From: a virus
IMG/VR virus record: IMGVR_UViG_3300022752_000267
Span: 1 to 30,935 of that record
Length of the DNA stretch: 30,935 bases
Strand: one strand, 5' to 3'
Shown here: one piece after another, positions 28,002 to 30,935 of the stretch
How the letters are laid out: each line of letters begins with the position of its first letter
Position numbering within the stretch: position 1 is the first letter of the stretch
Notes under the pieces: model-generated
The model's database searches: none
What the model was told of the DNA's origin: nothing
Seen by the model: only the letters and a program-made list of their open reading frames with translations
Program-made: the position numbers and the translations under genes

Positions 28002-30713
28002 TTACTTGGCTTTGTCTTTAATCGGCCCACCAACAATCCAAGCATCACAAGTGCGTTTAGCCGCACACTTAAAGTCAAAAATCTCGCAGTATCCTAAGTC
28101 GCCACCAACTGCCACTTCATTTGCATCCTCACCAATACCCTTCTTAATGCAACCCAGAAGTTTGTTGGTCTGATTGAAGGCCGCACAATTACCACATCGC
28201 ATCTTTCTGGCCGTGGCTACATCGCCTTGGAACTCGTCTGCCTTGGCTTTCCAGTAGGCATCGTTTGGCTCGTTGGGATTTGCAGGGCCGTAGTTTGCGT
28301 CATCAACTGCGTTTTGCCTATTTGATAAATTGGTTTTGATGTCTTGAGTTGCGATTGGGCAAGAAGCTGGTTCTTCTAGCTTTTCATCTCGGCTGTCCAT
28401 TTGCTTGATAAGTTTCTTGACCCAAGAGAAGCCAGCATCACCTCCCCAACCATTCCACGCTTGCCATCCCTTGCCTTGATCGTCCCAGCCAGCACCCTTC
28501 TTATCGACTTCGTGACGGCTAAAGAAAGAGTGCATTCTGCGAATTGTGTCTGGTGATAGGGTTTTACCAGCAATCAAATCTCTAGCCCTAGCGATGCCCA
28601 CAGAGGTCATTCCTCGCTGGCTTGATGGCTTATTGCCTCGAACCGCTAAAGCTCGTTTGGCCGCATCCCTAGCTCCTTGTGGGGGCGTAAAATCAATGTC
28701 TGAATACTTGCCTAGCTCGCAAGCATTAAGCATTCCGCTAACAACCATATCTATTCCTTTAGAATCTAGCTTGGACAATTTCTCAAGGTTGTTATCAATC
28801 TGCTTGCCACCAATCTTGCTTGTGTCCTCGGTTTCTCCTTTTTCAGTAGGTTCACGCTCCTCGCCAACATCAATATCACCATCTCCACCAGTTGTGCGAG
28901 TTGCCGTGTCTTGCTCTTTAATTGGAGGGACAACCACAACTGCATTTTCGTCTTGTGGCTCTTCTTCCATTTTTTGAGTTGTTGGAATTGCTGGAGTTTT
29001 TCCAAGCGGGGCGATAGCTCCGATGTTAATACCACCTACAATTTGATTGGCCTCTTCTCGTGTAAAAAATGGGAACGCCGCTGTGATAATTGAAATAGAG
29101 CCTTCTCTAGAAATTGCACCAGAAGCAACTGCATTTACAACTTGAATGAGCGATGCAACTTGTGCTCCATTAAGGGCTTGATCTGCGACATAGGATTGAT
29201 TGGCTTGGTTGTTCGATGCGGCTTGTCCTTGTCCCGATCTTTCCACGGCTTGCTGTGCGTACACCAAGCTTTCCACAATATCGGAAATTGCAACGGCTGG
29301 GATATCGTATTCTTTTGCTAGTTTCTTAATGAAACTTGCCTCTTGTGCCCTTTGCCTTAATGATGTCTCAAAATCTTGGCCTCGCTCGCTGTAAATATCA
29401 GAGGCGGTTCGCAATCCAGTCTTAAACTCGGCTATGGATGATTCGGACTCCCGGCCTAAATCAATAGAGACATTAGCCCCAAAATTAAAAATGCCCTTGG
29501 TGCTTTTGCTTCCAAGATTGTTTGCGATCAACCCCCTAGACACTCCATCTGCAATTACAATGTTTTTTAGGGGGCGAAGAACTCTATCCTCAAGAAGTTT
29601 CTGGTATCTTCGGAAGGTGCGTCCAGCTTGTTGCATTTCAAGCCTAGCTGTCGGACCAGACATTGAGGAGGGGTCTACGGCAAAACTATAAGGGATTCCA
29701 ACACCCATACAAATGTTTCGCAAAAGAATCTTATGAAACTCTGCAAATGCACCAGAAGGACGGCTTGGGCCGTCTGGGAAAATAATATCTTCATTAACCT
29801 CTAAATAGCTAACCCTGCCCGGTTCAATAGTTTCTAGCTTGATTCCTTGATTGTCAGCGTTTAGGTCGTTTGTGAGGCTTGAAAGATCAGAGGCATTATT
29901 ATTATTCCGCTTTATAATTCCAGCTTGTGAACTGGCATATTTAGCGGCCATCTTCTCTGATGCAATTATTTCGTATATGTCTACGCAATCATTGATTGCT
30001 GTGTGAAAAGCAGAGATTCCCCTATATTGGTCAATCCGAAGTGGGTCATACAAGTGAAACGCTTGGCTTGCTGGTACGGTTGTTTGGAAGATGTAAGCGT
30101 TTCCATATGTGCGAAGGTAAATATCATATCCAACTGGCGAGCCAGTTTCTTGGTCAATGTGAATACCGCTAATAAGGTTGAGGCTTGTATAGGTTCGGTT
30201 TGGGTCTCCAAGTCTGTCGGCTTCGATGCCTTGTAGTTTCAAACTTCCATCTTGCGATCTAACTAAAACAAAAAGAAAATCTCCGTCTCGGAGCATCGAC
30301 ATCATAGCCACTTGCATTAGGAATGAGCCAGTATGCCTTCCAGATAAATCGCACTTATCCCACCATTCATTCCAATAAGCCTCAACATCGCTATTAACTT
30401 GGGGGCTTTCTGTTCTAGCTTGATAAGAGATATTACCAGCACAATGACTGGCGAACTTCATCAATAGACCACGCACTAGGCCGACATTCTCTGCCAAGTC
30501 CCTAGAACGCTTTAACAATTCTACTCGGTCATAGTTAGATCGGAAACCCTCTGCACCAGACAAAGAGGACGGCCCTCGGCGTTGTCTGTTGTATTGAGTT
30601 GCGTCATATTCAAAAGCTGTGAGCTTTGCCCTAGAAGCCAAACGCTGAACGGCGGCCTGTGGATTAACAAAGGCAATCGCCTTATCAATTAGGTTTAGTT
30701 CGACCTTTTTCAC
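28002..30713 (-). CDS. Portal protein with C-terminal fused domains, 903 aa
   Basis: Residues about 1-500 are a lambda-type portal (Phage_portal_2): early basic helix, 'RGLLMKFASHCAG', 'WNEWWDKCDLSG', 'LRDGDFLFVLVRS', 'SGPTARLEMQQAGRTF'. After an acidic, low-complexity linker (about 590-650) come two units. One, about 665-765, has 'GMTSVGIARARDLIAGKTLSPDTIRRMHSFFSRHE' (in parts) and 'WNGWGGDAG', seen as separate or fused domains in other phage head proteins. The last, about 838-895, has six Cys in C-x2-C-x11-C-x20-C-x6-C-x5-C. Usual portals have 450-550 residues. GTG start directly after the gpW-like stop. Confidence 0.82.
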   Translation of the reverse strand: MKKVELNLIDKAIAFVNPQAAVQRLASRAKLTAFEYDATQYNRQRRGPSSLSGAEGFRSNYDRVELLKRSRDLAENVGLVRGLLMKFASHCAGNISYQARTESPQVNSDVEAYWNEWWDKCDLSGRHTGSFLMQVAMMSMLRDGDFLFVLVRSQDGSLKLQGIEADRLGDPNRTYTSLNLISGIHIDQETGSPVGYDIYLRTYGNAYIFQTTVPASQAFHLYDPLRIDQYRGISAFHTAINDCVDIYEIIASEKMAAKYASSQAGIIKRNNNNASDLSSLTNDLNADNQGIKLETIEPGRVSYLEVNEDIIFPDGPSRPSGAFAEFHKILLRNICMGVGIPYSFAVDPSSMSGPTARLEMQQAGRTFRRYQKLLEDRVLRPLKNIVIADGVSRGLIANNLGSKSTKGIFNFGANVSIDLGRESESSIAEFKTGLRTASDIYSERGQDFETSLRQRAQEASFIKKLAKEYDIPAVAISDIVESLVYAQQAVERSGQGQAASNNQANQSYVADQALNGAQVASLIQVVNAVASGAISREGSISIITAAFPFFTREEANQIVGGINIGAIAPLGKTPAIPTTQKMEEEPQDENAVVVVPPIKEQDTATRTTGGDGDIDVGEEREPTEKGETEDTSKIGGKQIDNNLEKLSKLDSKGIDMVVSGMLNACELGKYSDIDFTPPQGARDAAKRALAVRGNKPSSQRGMTSVGIARARDLIAGKTLSPDTIRRMHSFFSRHEVDKKGAGWDDQGKGWQAWNGWGGDAGFSWVKKLIKQMDSRDEKLEEPASCPIATQDIKTNLSNRQNAVDDANYGPANPNEPNDAYWKAKADEFQGDVATARKMRCGNCAAFNQTNKLLGCIKKGIGEDANEVAVGGDLGYCEIFDFKCAAKRTCDAWIVGGPIKDKAK

Positions 30714-30935
30714 TTACGCCATCCCAATCGAACGAGCAGGGCCGAACTTTGCGTAAGTAGTGCGAACTCTTCCACCAGTTGCTTGCTGAATGGCTAGGGT
30801 CAATTCTGCAATCGTATCTCTTACCTCACCCAGATTCGCCCTAGAAAAAGAGCGTCCAGCTATCGAATAGCTTGAACCCGCCACCGCTATCGCTTCGAGG
30901 CAAGTGATATATTTATCACGCAGAGAAGTTAGGGT
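30714..30935 (-). CDS. gpW-like head-tail joining protein, partial
   Basis: Runs off the right edge; the last 73 residues are visible. The pattern 'SFSRANLGEVRDTIAELTLAIQ', after an antiparallel strand segment 'SSYSIAGRSF', resembles gpW, the small adaptor encoded just before the portal gene in lambda. Its TAA abuts the GTG of the portal gene. The 5' end and start lie outside the window. Confidence 0.7.
   Translation of the reverse strand, partial: TLTSLRDKYITCLEAIAVAGSSYSIAGRSFSRANLGEVRDTIAELTLAIQQATGGRVRTTYAKFGPARSIGMA

Noticed and set aside
28546-28977. 143-codon plus-strand frame opposite the portal gene
   Set aside because: Shadow of the acidic linker and helical unit of the portal; composition is low-complexity Ser/Pro.
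1-30935. tRNA, integrase or attachment sites
   Set aside because: No tRNA-like cloverleaf and no recombinase motif were noticed, so lysogeny cannot be argued from this window. By-eye reading could miss a degenerate tRNA.

Overview
The window looks like most of the genome of a tailed double-stranded DNA phage with a siphovirus-type layout (or a prophage of one). The evidence is a lambda-like order of head genes, a G/GT frameshift pair ahead of a tape measure gene, a lysis cassette and a compact replication block. Every convincing gene is on the minus strand, so transcription runs from high to low coordinates. Genes are tightly packed: most neighbours share ATGA, TAATG or GTGA stop/start overlaps, and I used this to place starts and to recover several very small genes. 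GC content looks a little under half. I see no tRNA, integrase, terminase, DNA polymerase or CRISPR array. The terminase presumably lies beyond the right edge. The host cannot be named from the sequence. Clear AAGGAG-type ribosome sites at some genes show a host that uses Shine-Dalgarno initiation.

Right part, read from 30935 down to 24937: head module. It runs gpW-like connector (cut by the window edge), a 903-residue portal with extra C-terminal domains, a small Dps/ferritin-like protein, a prohead protease with a nested scaffold start, a decoration protein and the major capsid protein. A strong intrinsic terminator follows the capsid gene. From 24901 to 20496 comes a block of glycosyltransferases and methyltransferases (a two-domain GT2 protein, two SAM methyltransferases, a GT-A and a GT-B-like enzyme), probably for modifying the virion or a host glycan. 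From 20479 to 19258 are head-tail connector genes, including two tandem paralogues.

Middle part, 19241 to 9717: tail module. Two fibre- or adhesin-like genes come first, one with internal repeats. Then come a mini-lipoprotein, a small protein, a coiled-coil membrane protein, the likely major tail protein, and the G/GT assembly chaperones with a canonical G GGA AAC slippery site. The tape measure and several distal tail proteins follow. Lysis genes follow at 9693 to 8645: holin-like, overlapping spanin-like pair, M15 endolysin. A MazG-like protein, a metallophosphoesterase and a winged-helix protein come next.

Left part, 7196 to about 125: early/replication module. It starts at a good sigma70-type promoter (7203..7230) that would give a leaderless transcript. 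It encodes small membrane proteins, a minimal NTP-dependent ligase, a PD-(D/E)XK-like nuclease, a putative single-strand annealing protein ending in an SSB-like acidic tip, a replication initiator with a likely origin inside its gene, a run of small DNA-binding proteins and a 3D-domain protein. Functions given as 'like' rest on motif reading by eye, without database searches.
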